In this document: positions 55,579 through 64,000 of the stretch, piece after piece
Position numbering within the stretch: position 1 is the stretch's first letter
Layout: every line of letters begins with the position of its first letter
DNA from: Symbiodinium natans
Lineage: Eukaryota > Sar > Dinophyceae > Suessiales > Symbiodiniaceae
Reading direction: 5' to 3'
DNA: 64,000 bases
Assembly (NCBI GenBank): GCA_905221605.1
Contig: CAJNDS010002287.1
Coordinates: 124,001-188,000 of the forward strand
Position numbers and translations under genes: made by a program
Notes under the pieces: generated by a model
Seen by the model: only the letters and a program-made list of their open reading frames with translations
What the model was told of the DNA's origin: nothing
Databases searched by the model: none

Positions 55579-55896
55579 TTGGCGGCCTCGGACGCACAGC
55601 TCTGCCTTTCTGCAAAGGTGCCAGAGATGTCTCAGCCGCCTTTGAAGATGCAAAGCGGCACGGGGTCAGGTTACTTCAACCATCCGGGCACAATAACTCT
55701 GCAAGGCTCCGCAAGATCTGACATGAATGTGGTCCGTCAGTGGGACTGCCTGTCAGTTGCTGCGTCGAAGCAAATCTGGGGACATGGGCACTGCGAAGCT
55801 GTCTGGGAAGATGAAGACAGGGCTGACCTCCGGCGCGGCACAGATTCGACTCCGAAGGGCAACCGGAGCCCTCATCCTCAAGTCTCCCTGACCTGA
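55579..55896 (+). CDS. Hypothetical open frame, strand uncertain
   Basis: The plus frame reads KMQSGTGSGYFNHPGTITLQ and VVRQWDCLSVAASKQIWGHG over 105 residues and ends at TGA. On minus the block APEVSPVFIFPDSFAVPMS covers 55755-55840 with a better third-position bias and agrees with neighbouring gene direction. Only one can be correct. Confidence 0.3.
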   Translation: MAASDAQLCLSAKVPEMSQPPLKMQSGTGSGYFNHPGTITLQGSARSDMNVVRQWDCLSVAASKQIWGHGHCEAVWEDEDRADLRRGTDSTPKGNRSPHPQVSLT

Positions 55897-56044
55897 CACA
55901 GCCTGAAAACGCCTGCCTGGCTCATGTTCCGCGTCCGTCCAATGTACCTGAAGGCACGTGTAGACTTCCAACACCTTTCAACCCCGGCCGGATCCGCCCC
56001 AAGATCGCTGTGAGGGCATCTCTCTGCTGCCCTTTGGGAAATGT

Positions 56045-56145
56045 GGAAAAAACCAAACTCTCTTTTGGCCCACTTTCCCCCCGGGTGCAAGATGAAGCCC
56101 GGCGTGACGAAGCGCATGGGAGGCGCCTCAGCGCTGGAAGGCTTT
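56045..56145 (-). CDS. Short exon of unknown gene
   Basis: Reads PMRFVTPGFILHPGGKWAK with G or C at nearly all third positions. The plus strand gives MKPGVTKRMGGASALEGFG with similar bias, so strand is not certain. No family is recognised. Confidence 0.33.
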
Positions 56146-56921
56146 GGGAAATTGGGGGGGGGGAGGGGGGTTTGTTCGGGGCCCTCGAAGCTGTTGCTGA
56201 CGGACTCTGAGAACCTAAGCACTCCTAGGGAGCCCCCCAAGTATGCAAAGGAGCTCAGGGCGATTCTGCAGCTCGGACTAGCTGCAAGTACGCCCTACAC
56301 TGCTCAGCTCCACTTCGGAACAGCGCTTCAGTTGAGGAGACCCAGCTAGAAAACCTTTGAAGCCTTTCAAGCCTGTGCCGTGCATTGCGGTGCATATGCC
56401 AAGACCTGCCAAGCAGCTCCGGTTGTGAGCTGGACGATGACCTGCTTGCAGATGGTATCCCGCCTGGGCTTCACAGGGCACCAGGCTGCGACTTGAGCGG
56501 CGCGGTGCTAGGGTGCACCTGCTGGAGCTTGCGATCGAGGGGTGGAAGGGCAGGTTGCGTGCGTGCGTGTGCTCGTGTGCTGTGTGCTCCGTGCCTCAAC
56601 ATGAGTAGGACTGCAGAAACAGCGAAAAGAAGGTGTGGCAGCAGCAGCTGGCCATTTTAGCCTCTGAGAGCTTTCGAGACGAAATCGTCAGGGGCTCGAA
56701 AACGGGACACACACATTTGAGAGCCTCAAGAAGAGAGACAGAAAGGGCTCTCCTAGTACCGGAGCCGCTCTGAAGAGATCTCCATGGTCTTCTGTACTCA
56801 CGAAACGAAAACACCGCCCGCTCTGTGATCCCGACAGCACGGCAGCCCGAGTGATGATCTGCGACACCTGCCTTCCAGGGATGCGAGGTTCAAAAAATTT
56901 GAGGATGGAAGGCCTCTGGGA

Positions 56922-57345
56922 CTACGCGATTTGGGGAGGAAGGGGGGGATGTTCGGGTTGAGGTGTGCCCTGCTGGCGCCTCTCCGCCTCCTTCTTCATT
57001 TGAACCGCGTCTTCCTGCGCGGACCCGCGGGGCCAGGCATCAGGTATGACGGGGCCTGAAGGAGCTAGGCAGCTAGGAACATCAAGAGCTTCAAGAGCAT
57101 CCCTCTCTGAACATCCCTCCAAAGCAGAAACTCGTAAACCCCTGGTGCTGCCTCTGCCTGTTGGGCTTCCTCTCGTTTCGTGGCGCGCTCGAAGGGTGGC
57201 AGCAGGGCGTAGACGGCCTCCATTGATGAGTCACTGCAAAAAAGAACAGCTAAGCAGCCACCAGCTCCAAATGCTTCTTCCTTCTGGGGAGGTTCCGTAA
57301 GCAACCAGCAGATGCGCATCTGGACAACTGTAATATCAGCTCATC
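56922..57345 (-). CDS. Gene with coiled-coil-like charged segment
   Basis: A possible start at 57345 reads MDELILQLSRCASA before a GTTGCT donor. The exon beginning at 57233 follows a classic CTGTTCTTTTTTGCAG acceptor and reads DSSMEAVYALLPPFERATKR then EEAQQAEAAP. The last block reads EDAVQMKKEAERRQQG and TPQPEHPPLPPQ before a stop at 56922. Third positions are strongly G/C. The Lys/Glu-rich part would form a helix or short coiled coil, and the end is Pro-rich. The join between the last two blocks is not fixed. No family is recognised. Confidence 0.52.
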
Positions 57346-57401
57346 CATCTTTGCAAAGGGGCTGTGTGGCAATCTTGGGATCTCAATGCACCCGACTCTT
57401 C

Positions 57402-57740
57402 CTAGCGGAACGCGTCGGCCATCGCGGAATCCAAGGGCCACAGCAAGAAGGCAGCCCCAGCGCACCTTTTTCTACCCTTTGGCCCATTGGTGCACCCCAG
57501 GGTGCTGCACACTGCGCATGCGCAGGGCTCCTCTGAAAGAGTCTTCTCCACCCCGAAGGTTTTGACGAGGGATCTGCACCGGAGAGCCGATCTCCGGGAG
57601 CAGCTGCGAGAAACGGATGGCGCTCTGACTTCTGTTCCCCTAGATGCATCCCCAAAGATATGAACTTGGACCCTCAGTGCTTCTGGGGATTCGTTTGGGG
57701 GGGGTGTCCTGAGCTGGGGAAACTCCCACTCTCCAACCAC
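57402..57740 (-). CDS. Hypothetical Cys-containing protein or terminal exon
   Basis: A 112-codon frame reads IFGDASRGTEVRAPSVSRSC, SALRCRSLVKTFGV, EKTLSEEPCACAVCSTLGCT, then LWPLDSAMADAFR and a stop. The last 60 codons have a strong third-position bias. The Cys cluster could bind a metal but fits no named motif. It may be the last exon of a gene starting upstream, or a single-exon gene. Confidence 0.48.
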   Translation of the reverse strand: MVGEWEFPQLRTPPPNESPEALRVQVHIFGDASRGTEVRAPSVSRSCSRRSALRCRSLVKTFGVEKTLSEEPCACAVCSTLGCTNGPKGRKRCAGAAFLLWPLDSAMADAFR

Positions 57741-57791
57741 GGCTCGCAGCGCGGCAGCGCGGCAGCGCGGCTGCGCGCGGCCCGCAGCCTC

Positions 57792-58430
57792 TCACTTGGC
57801 CCGTGCCTTCTTGGCCTCGCGCGCCAACTTCCGCGCCTCCTCGGAGCTCATCAAGCCCGTCGGCCTTCAGGGACTGTTGACTTAGATTCCTTAGATGGGT
57901 CTTTTCAGGTGTGGGAGGCATATCGTTGGGCTTGAGGGAGGATACAAGGGGCTGGAGCTGGAGGTTGCATCGTTGTGGCTCCCGCACGATAGGAAACCGA
58001 AGCAACCGCTCCTTTGAGCAGTCCCTGGCTCTAGCAAGAAGCACTTTCCCGAAGCCTGACACGTCACAAAAGCCTGCGGGCCTGCAACGTTTTCGCTCAT
58101 CCTCGGTGTCCGCCTCCTCTCGTGCGCATGTGGCGGGTGCTGTGGCAGAACTGTCGAGGACTTGAGCGCGCCTTTGGGGCCTCGCCCTTGAGGGTGTTGG
58201 ACCAGTACAGCGCGCTGGGTGGCCGGGCGCCGGCCACGAAGTCCTGGCAAGGGCTCATAGGGCCGTACCGTACAAGGATTCGACGTGTTGGGGACTTTTT
58301 GGGAGGACAAACAAAGGACGGGCAGACATGGCTCCCTCCTGGAAAAACCTCCAGACACTGCTGGTGCCTCCGCCGCAGCACAGGCACCGGCAGCCTCCGC
58401 GGCTGCGAGCAGCGCATCCATCTCACCGCC
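57792..58430 (-). CDS. Multi-exon gene of unknown function
   Basis: The clearest exon is the last: MSSEEARKLAREAKKARAK to TGA at 57792, with G or C at every third position except one, after a CTGAAG acceptor. A middle exon from 58243 follows CTTGCCAG and reads DFVAGARPPSALYWSNTLKG. An Ala-rich block near 58350-58415 reads MDALLAAAEAAGACAAAEAP. A further frame at 57900-58110 (SKERLLRFPIVREPQRC) may hold another exon. The basic helical tail is typical of small nucleic-acid or ribosome-associated proteins, but this is inference only. Confidence 0.5.
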
Positions 58431-58944
58431 TGGGGCCTTGCGAAGAGTGGGCTTCATGGGTGTGTTTGAGACGGGCCCTGAACGCCGCGCAACCCCAAGC
58501 CCAATATAACACTGCTCTTTTCAGCACCCTTGTCGTTTCAGTCGCCAACGACTCCACCCTTCTGCACTGCACAGCTCAAAAGCCACTTGGCACACATCTA
58601 CAAAGAGTTGCGGCCCTCGAAGGGTCCGGCAAGTCGACGCCACAGCGCCTGAAAAACTCTCATCTGCGCTGGGCCGCTTCCACCGCACCCTTAAAGCTGC
58701 AGAAGCCCTTCGCAGCAGAAATTGCATCAAGAGAGCTCACCTTGTTGGAGAACATGTTGCAGGGAACGGATCCATCCACAACTGCGAGCATCGAGTTGTA
58801 CACATGCATTTGGCACCGATGCGCTGAGCTCACAGCCTCATTTTGTTTGAGGATTCAGTGCTTCAGCTGAAAGTTTCCGAGCTTCGCGTTTTGGGTTCTC
58901 GGGTTGTAGGATTTTGGGCCTCAGGCTTTGTGCCTGAGGTTTAG

Positions 58945-59561
58945 TCATACTGTCTCATAGTCCGCAGCAGACGTCACCCACTCCCCTGGCGTCGACGCTG
59001 CCAACGGCCTTGCGGTGCGCTTCAGCGCAGCCTTCAACAGGTTGCCATCCATCTGGCTCTCACCATCACACAAACATCTTCTCAACGGCCTTCAGCGTCT
59101 TGGGGGCCGTCTTGCCCGGCAGGGGCTTCAAATAGATGAAATAAATGTCATTCAGCCAGTCCACCTCCGTCAGGCAAGGGCAGAAGTCGGTGTAGGATGC
59201 ATCAGATTGTGCCTTGGCGAAAGTGCCGATGGCATCCCCGGACGGCACGGTCGCTAGAGGGCCCGCAGTTGCAACCTGATGCTTGGCCACAACATCCTTG
59301 AACTCCAGGACACGCGGGCCATCACCTTTTCCTCACACCGTTGGGACCTGACCTGCTTCCGATGGCCCTCCGCTGCTGCGTTTAGGAGCTTGGAGCCTGC
59401 GGCGGCTCCCATGTCCAATCATCTTGTCGGTTTGCTTTCAGAGCCTCGCAAGGCTGCAACTTGCCAGGAGCTTCCAGCAAGATTCCATTGTTCCAGGCCA
59501 CTTCCTTCACGAAGTCATAGGTAGCTGCAACGTGCAAGACTTTCCACGACGAACGTGCCAT
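58945..59561 (-). pseudogene. Decayed peridinin-chlorophyll a-binding protein (PCP) copy
   Basis: PCP is the soluble light-harvesting protein of the thylakoid lumen in peridinin dinoflagellates, built of two similar helical domains. The first domain is recognisable as FVKEVAWNNGILLEAPGKLQ (to about 59436), then in a shifted frame MGAAAGSKLLNAAAEGHRK and in another SGPNGV. About 50 residues are then missing and the frame resumes with EFKDVVAKHQVATAGP. The second domain gives EVDWLNDIYFIYLKPLPGKT and LKAVEKMFV, a stop, then DGNLLKAALK, and AEAHRKAVGS only in a shifted frame, ending at VTSAADYE. There is no leader and the last two-thirds of domain 2 are absent. Frameshifts, insertions and truncations mark a pseudogene. 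Confidence 0.86.
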
Positions 59562-60222
59562 GATTCCAAGGGAAGGAAAAAAGTTCGGAGTACTTTGCTG
59601 TGCGCAACAGCGAGTGGAGCCCAATTGCTCCGGCAAAGCGGCGCTTCCTTGAACAAATGCTACTATGTAAACCGTCGACTGACTCGATCTCACCCGAAGC
59701 AGGATTAAGCGGGGTGTTGGACAGAGCCCCCTCACAAAGAGAGATTCCCGATGATTCCCGGATGCCTCGGTGGCCTCAGCATCCGCCGCGACCTCGACAA
59801 GTTCCTGCGCAGGAGCGAAAGAACACACACTACAATGAGCGTGCGCCTTTGGATGCCCTTGGCAACAACTGGAGGATCTCCACTTTTCAAGGCGCCCCGC
59901 CCTGCCCTTCAGCAACCTCCCCACAAATCGAGATCAAGATACTACGCAAGCGGCACGTCGCAGCCCTTCTATGTTAGCATAGGATGCCAGAAACGGATGA
60001 CTACGACGCCCCCAGGTGCCAGGCATTGAAATGACAATCGAAAAAAAGACTCAAATGGCATCGAAAATCGAAACCATTTGAAACCGACCCCGTGGAAAGG
60101 GCAGAGTCGCAGCAGATAAAGTGGAGAGGTAAGGTTGAACATGAAACCTTAAAATGGGCTGCAGCATGAAGCGTGAGTCCTGTGACCCGCGAGTGAGCAC
60201 AATGCCGCCTCTCACACTACTT

Positions 60223-60473
60223 CTAGTTATACTTCTGAGCTCCGGGGTAGCCGGGCAACGGAGCTCTTAAGTTGGCCTCCTCCGCGGCAGGCTTGCGCAC
60301 AAAGTCTGCAGTGACGTCGCTGAGGGAGCCATCCTCCGAAAGTGCGCGGGGAATTCGGTTTTCCTGTATGAACCACGAACCTTGCCCCCCATAAGGAACC
60401 TCAAAACGGACACCCCCTAGCTGTCCTCCCACGTGATGCTCAGCGATCCATCCTCGTAGATCGCCTTTGCGAC
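60223..60473 (-). CDS. Terminal exon of unknown gene, possible frameshift
   Basis: The frame reads GVRFEVPYGGQGSWF, FIQENRIPRALSEDGSLSDV, then TADFVRKPAAEEANLRAPLP and stops at 60223. Its upstream third reads better in the neighbouring frame (KAIYEDGSLSITWEDS), which meets TAG near 60411. So either a frameshift or an undetected small intron joins them. The phrase EDGSLS occurs twice, pointing to a short internal duplication. No family is recognised. Confidence 0.45.
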
Positions 60474-60483
60474 TGGGCTCATC

Positions 60484-60513
60484 TCTCTCTCTCTCTCTCT
60501 CTCTCTTTTCAGG
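60484..60513. repeat. CT microsatellite
   Basis: Tandem CT followed by TTTTCAG on plus, which imitates a plus-strand acceptor. Confidence 0.9.
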
Positions 60514-60734
60514 GGGGACTGCGGGAGGGCGTGACTGGAGCATGTCCTGCTACCAAGGATCCACATGTTCTAAGGGCGCCTGTCTTGTTTCCTGATAGCG
60601 TCAGGCAGAGGATTCAGGGAACTCGGGGGGCTCGCGCGGCACGGACTACGCAAAACACCCCCCAACATGACGTAGGAGACAGTCGGACAAAGCTCACAAA
60701 GTTGATCCAAAAGCGCAAAGGAATACAACCAAGT

Positions 60735-60817
60735 TTAGGGTTTGGGGTTTGGGGTTTGGGGTTTGGGGTTTAGGGTTTGGGGTTTAGGGTTTAGGGTTTA
60801 GGGTTTAGGGTTTAGGG
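60735..60817 (+). repeat. TTTAGGG/TTTGGGG interstitial telomere-like array
   Basis: About 12 units, mixing TTTGGGG and TTTAGGG, with the G-strand on plus. Confidence 0.93.
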
Positions 60818-61149
60818 AAGCCAGGGATTTTCGGGAGTCTCGCCAAGAATCCGAGATGTGAGCTGGAAGCCACTGGTCGTCATCCGGCCAATACGCCTGG
60901 ACAGAAAACCTAAACTTGCTGGCCCGCGCCCCTACTGGCGACGGGAGTCCCCTAAAAAATTTGTGGTTTCTGATCCTAATTCTTCTTAGAAATCCCTAGA
61001 ATTTGTGAGTTCTGATCCTGATTCTTCTTAGGGGGGGGCTTAGGGTGAAAACTCATGGTACCTCCACAAGCCTCCACAAAGTCCTTCCACTCAGGGCTTG
61101 CAGTCGCGCACACGGCGTAGATAGCACGGTGATCAAAGAGTCAATCGGC

Positions 61150-61444
61150 TTAGGGATCTTTGGCATCCAAAATCGTTTACGACCTAAAGGAACCAAACCC
61201 ATGCAGGGCGCTTGCTTTCGGGCGGCTTCGGCGCTTTGAGGGTCCTTGGAACCGCTTCGTGTGGTACTTAGCTCCGGTGCTTGAACCCCTCGGCCTCCAC
61301 GTAGTCCCCGACTGCCACTTCTACGACATCCGTAGCCATCACACCAGGGGGCTGCGGCGTCAAAAGCTCCAAGGCTATAAGGCTAAAGAGCCAAGTTGCC
61401 CGATGTGGAGTCAAATGCGGCGGCTAAGAGATCAAGGCTCCTAA
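61150..61444. other. Coding-like block, strand unresolved
   Basis: Plus reads RRFEGPWNRFVWYLAPVLE and GLHVVPDCHFYDIRSHHTRG to a stop at 61444. Minus reads PGVMATDVVEVAVGDYVEAE over about 61275-61345 with equally biased third positions and a more natural acidic composition. Neighbouring genes favour minus. Confidence 0.4.
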
Positions 61445-61771
61445 AGGCTCCTAGCTCTGAGAGATGCGACGTTGGCTACAAGGACTTTGGAATACTTTGG
61501 CATGAAGCTCAAGTCTGCATGCTCAGCCCTGCATCTCTCCCCTAGCTTCCATATCAGCGCAGGGCTTGGGCCCGGCCGCGACCGTGTGAACACTCCGCTC
61601 CACCCCGTTGGGCCATGCTCATGAAAGACAACAACGCCACTGTCTGCACACAGCCCCTCTGGCGTCGCGCAATCTCACTAAAAACATCGCGCCGTGGGGC
61701 CTCCATCTGTGCCGAGGCCCTGAGCTTGGCTTCCGCCTCGATTTCCTGGCGCCTGCACCGGGGAGCCGCTC

Positions 61772-61772
61772 G

Positions 61773-61799
<27 letters not shown>
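61772..61799. repeat. 28-base G-run
   Basis: Uninterrupted G on plus, likely subject to copy-number error in assembly. Confidence 0.95.
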
Positions 61800-61803
<4 letters not shown>

Positions 61804-62049
61804 TTTGTTTGAGGGGTTGCCTTTTGGGGGAACTGTGAGAGCGTCTGGAGCTTCTTGGATTTGGAGGTTGCGTGTACTTCTTGGACTCGGGCTTCTGGGG
61901 GTGAGATGGTTAGGGTTTAAATGCAGGTTTTCCAGGCACTGCCGCCGACAACCACAAGGCATTGCAGACAGAAGGGAAAGAGCTCGACAGATAGAGAGAT
62001 AAAGAGAGGGAGTGGGAGTGAGGGAACGAGAGGGCGCAGAGCGCAGGCA

Positions 62050-62453
62050 AGAGATCGTCTGTGCATATGGGACCACGTGGAGAGCGCACTGAGTTCCCAG
62101 CTGGATCGCAAGGCGCACGTCTCGCAGGACGGGCTTCTCAGCCTTGGTGCCAAAGAGGGTCTCAAAAAGCGGGGGTCAGATGAAAAGATGGCTCAAAGAT
62201 GTTCCCGGGAACACGGCAAAAAAATTGCAAAAACCTTTCTGAAAACCCTGCGACAAGCAAGAGGGATTGGAGAGGAAGAGACTGCCGAGCCCATCGAGCC
62301 CCCAACATTCTCCAGGTTCACCAGCAGCGCACCAGCACCCTTGAAAAGGGCGGAGTGGGGCCCAATTAAAATCGGGCGCGTAAGCAAACCATGCCGATGA
62401 GGTCCAGTTTGCGTTCGCTCTGGCTGCGTGTTGCCACGGGTATCTCCAAGCAA
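62050..62453 (-). CDS. Exons of unknown gene, ABC-transporter-like phrase
   Basis: One block near 62350-62270 reads ALFKGAGALLVNLENVGGSM. A second, 62170-62075, reads LFETLFGTKA and EKPVLRDVRLAIQLGTQCAL with strongly G/C third positions. The phrase VLRDVxLxIxxGTxCAL is the usual lead-in to the Walker A loop of ABC ATPases, but no GxGSGKST follows in the sequence read, so it would need a further exon. The family call is weak; exon status is better supported. Confidence 0.36.
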
Positions 62454-62602
62454 AGATAAGCGAAGTGATCACCCCCGACAGTCCTTTGACCCCTCAACCG
62501 ACGTCTCAATAATTTCGTTGCCATCCACAGGCTGGCCAGTTGGCCAGACCATCAGCTAAGGGAACCTCCGACGGCAATTCGACAGCCACGAAAGATTGAC
62601 AT

Positions 62603-62884
62603 TTAGATGACACAGAACCCCCCTAAGCATCCGAAGCATCTGAAGCCCTTCAGAACTCGCTGGGCACCGTCAGCGGCGCCGGTGTCGGTACGGCAGTGGT
62701 GATCTCGGCACATCCCAGGGCTCATTCTGCTTAGGAACTTCAGACGCACTGGGCAGAAAAGCAGAAAACTCCGGATCCCAGATGCGAAAGGCCCAACAGC
62801 ATGACTGAGCAGGCGGCTGCCTGAAGCTGACGCTCCCTGAGAGTTCAGCTGCCAGGAACGGGCTTCAGAAATGAGCGGAGCCAT
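62603..62884 (-). CDS. Hypothetical protein, 93 residues
   Basis: ATG at 62884 opens MAPLISEARSWQLNSQGASA, then GIRSFLLFCPVRLKFLSRM, and ends CFGCLGGFCVI at a stop. Third-position G/C is about 60 percent. A short hydrophobic stretch is present in the middle. No introns or family are seen. Confidence 0.4.
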   Translation of the reverse strand: MAPLISEARSWQLNSQGASASGSRLLSHAVGPFASGIRSFLLFCPVRLKFLSRMSPGMCRDHHCRTDTGAADGAQRVLKGFRCFGCLGGFCVI

Positions 62885-62932
62885 CGATAGCCCTAGGTTT
62901 TCAGTTCAGGTTGTGCTGTTGTCAAAGAGCTG

Positions 62933-63514
62933 CTACCTCAGTGCTTGCGGAACATGCTGTCGTTGTGGATGCGACAACTTCACAACAGAGGGGCATAGCA
63001 TAGAATCTTCAGGGCTGAGGTTGATAGCAATGCACACAAGTGCACATGCCGTACCAACCTCCAACCATACGGGGCCCCGAAGAACTGTAAGGTACAAACT
63101 GGCAAAGGTCTTCAAGTTGTCTGCAACGACCCACCACTCAATTGCTTCCAACGCTCTCCCTGGCTTTGTTGGGAATGCTTCCCCGCAAGAAGCAACAAGA
63201 AACTCCACCATCCCAAGACCACTTCGCCACGGCACGTCATGTTCTCCAGGGCTTTCAACCTCAGGGAGATGGGCGAGCAAGAGCCAATTCCCAAAACGTC
63301 TCAATACTTCTCGCGACAATGTGCACAGTGATCCTTCCCGTAGGATCTCCTTTTGGGCTTTGAACCTACTTGAAGCCTTGAAGCCCCCTCCAAAATCTTC
63401 GGGCCTTACTTGAAGAGCCCAGATCCCCTGATGAGAGGACGCCTTCGCGAGGCCGCAAGCGCCGCGGCCGAGGCCGAAGGCGATTCCACACCGCCGTGGC
63501 CGGCGTCGGGGCAC
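62933..63514 (-). CDS. Hypothetical protein, 193-codon open frame
   Basis: After an Arg-rich first third, the frame reads REVLRRFGNWLLLAHLPEVE, GMVEFLVASCGEAFPTKPGR, ALEAIEWWVVADNLKTFASL and VWLEVGTACALVCIAINLSP, an unusually natural stretch of about 130 residues without an intron. The hydrophobic segments are too short for a sure membrane call. In 63410-63515 a different frame (PDAGHGGVESPSASAAALAA) has the better bias, so the true protein probably starts or is spliced near 63400. No family is recognised. Confidence 0.52.
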   Translation of the reverse strand: MPRRRPRRCGIAFGLGRGACGLAKASSHQGIWALQVRPEDFGGGFKASSRFKAQKEILREGSLCTLSREVLRRFGNWLLLAHLPEVESPGEHDVPWRSGLGMVEFLVASCGEAFPTKPGRALEAIEWWVVADNLKTFASLYLTVLRGPVWLEVGTACALVCIAINLSPEDSMLCPSVVKLSHPQRQHVPQALR

Positions 63515-63519
63515 CTGTC

Positions 63520-64000
63520 CGGCTTTTCACTCTTGGAAGTGGCTTACTCTGGCATACTTCTCGGAGCTTGAGGGATTCCGGATTCCATCTTTCGCTCTCG
63601 CCACAGGGTGCCAGGTGGGTCAAAGCATTTCTTTTGCATGATATGCTTATCGCTCCCCCCCCCCAAGGCGTTCGAGCCCGCCTGTTGCCAAAGAACCAGC
63701 ACGGCGGATTCTCGCAGAACGTGGCAGGGTTCGGCCTTGACACACGGGCCAGAGGGAGGCCTGTTACAGGGGAGGCCCGGGCTGTTAAGGGGGGAGGTAC
63801 GATGAGAATAGCGGATACCGTAGCCGAGAAAATGAGGGTGCCATCTTAGATGCTGTTCTCGGCCCCCTGGGATCCCCACGCGTCGCAGCACATGAACTTG
63901 AGCGTTCTTCGCCCCTCCTGATGAATACCTGGCCGCCAGGCATTTTTGGGCCTCATGTATTTGTTTGTGGACAGGGGAGGTTCGGGAGGGGGCTTGGGGC
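63520..64000. other. No supported gene
   Basis: Open frames on both strands have mixed composition and no splice support. Confidence 0.35.

Noticed and set aside
1-64000. Exact dinoflagellate spliced leader or SL RNA gene
   Set aside because: No full-length exact match to the 22-base leader was seen on either strand, only partial or degenerate matches.

Overview
The window reads as nuclear DNA of a peridinin-containing dinoflagellate. The strongest evidence is a broken but clearly recognisable copy of the peridinin-chlorophyll a-binding protein (PCP) gene at 58945-59561, a light-harvesting protein known only from such algae. Supporting evidence is a nucleus-encoded plastid preprotein with an AFVAP-type leader (26004-26378), short introns that include apparent GC and GA donors, G/C-biased third codon positions in convincing exons, low gene density, many microsatellites and many internal TTTAGGG-type telomere repeats. 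Species cannot be named from the sequence alone.

Layout. 1-9.9 kb: minus-strand genes, namely a tandem CCCH zinc-finger gene (about 1.7-2.6 kb) and an ERI1-type DEDDh 3'-5' exoribonuclease split into exons over 4.9-9.8 kb, with an intronless, 3'-truncated mitochondrial-carrier-like frame lying between its Exo I and Exo II exons. 10-18.3 kb: mostly minus-strand multi-exon genes of unknown function, the best being a complete three-exon model at 17416-18299. 18.4-24.3 kb: an extreme strand-asymmetric G-rich then C-rich satellite. 24.3-32 kb: sparse exons and the plastid protein. 32.7-34.2 kb: a 42/45-bp tandem array open in several frames. 35-43 kb: telomere-like blocks and scattered exons. 44.06-48.53 kb: a second large satellite with higher-order periods. 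48.8-64 kb: a dense run of minus-strand exon groups, the PCP relic, and a 193-codon minus-strand frame at 62933-63514.

Most convincing exons are on the minus strand, as expected for the long unidirectional gene runs of dinoflagellate chromosomes. Exons were found by combining residue composition, third-position G/C bias, phase agreement and splice sites, so gene borders are approximate and most products stay unnamed. No operon, tRNA, rRNA or CRISPR signal was seen. Nothing suggests that the genes act as one pathway, beyond RNA metabolism (CCCH protein, ERI1-like nuclease) and photosynthesis (plastid protein, PCP relic).
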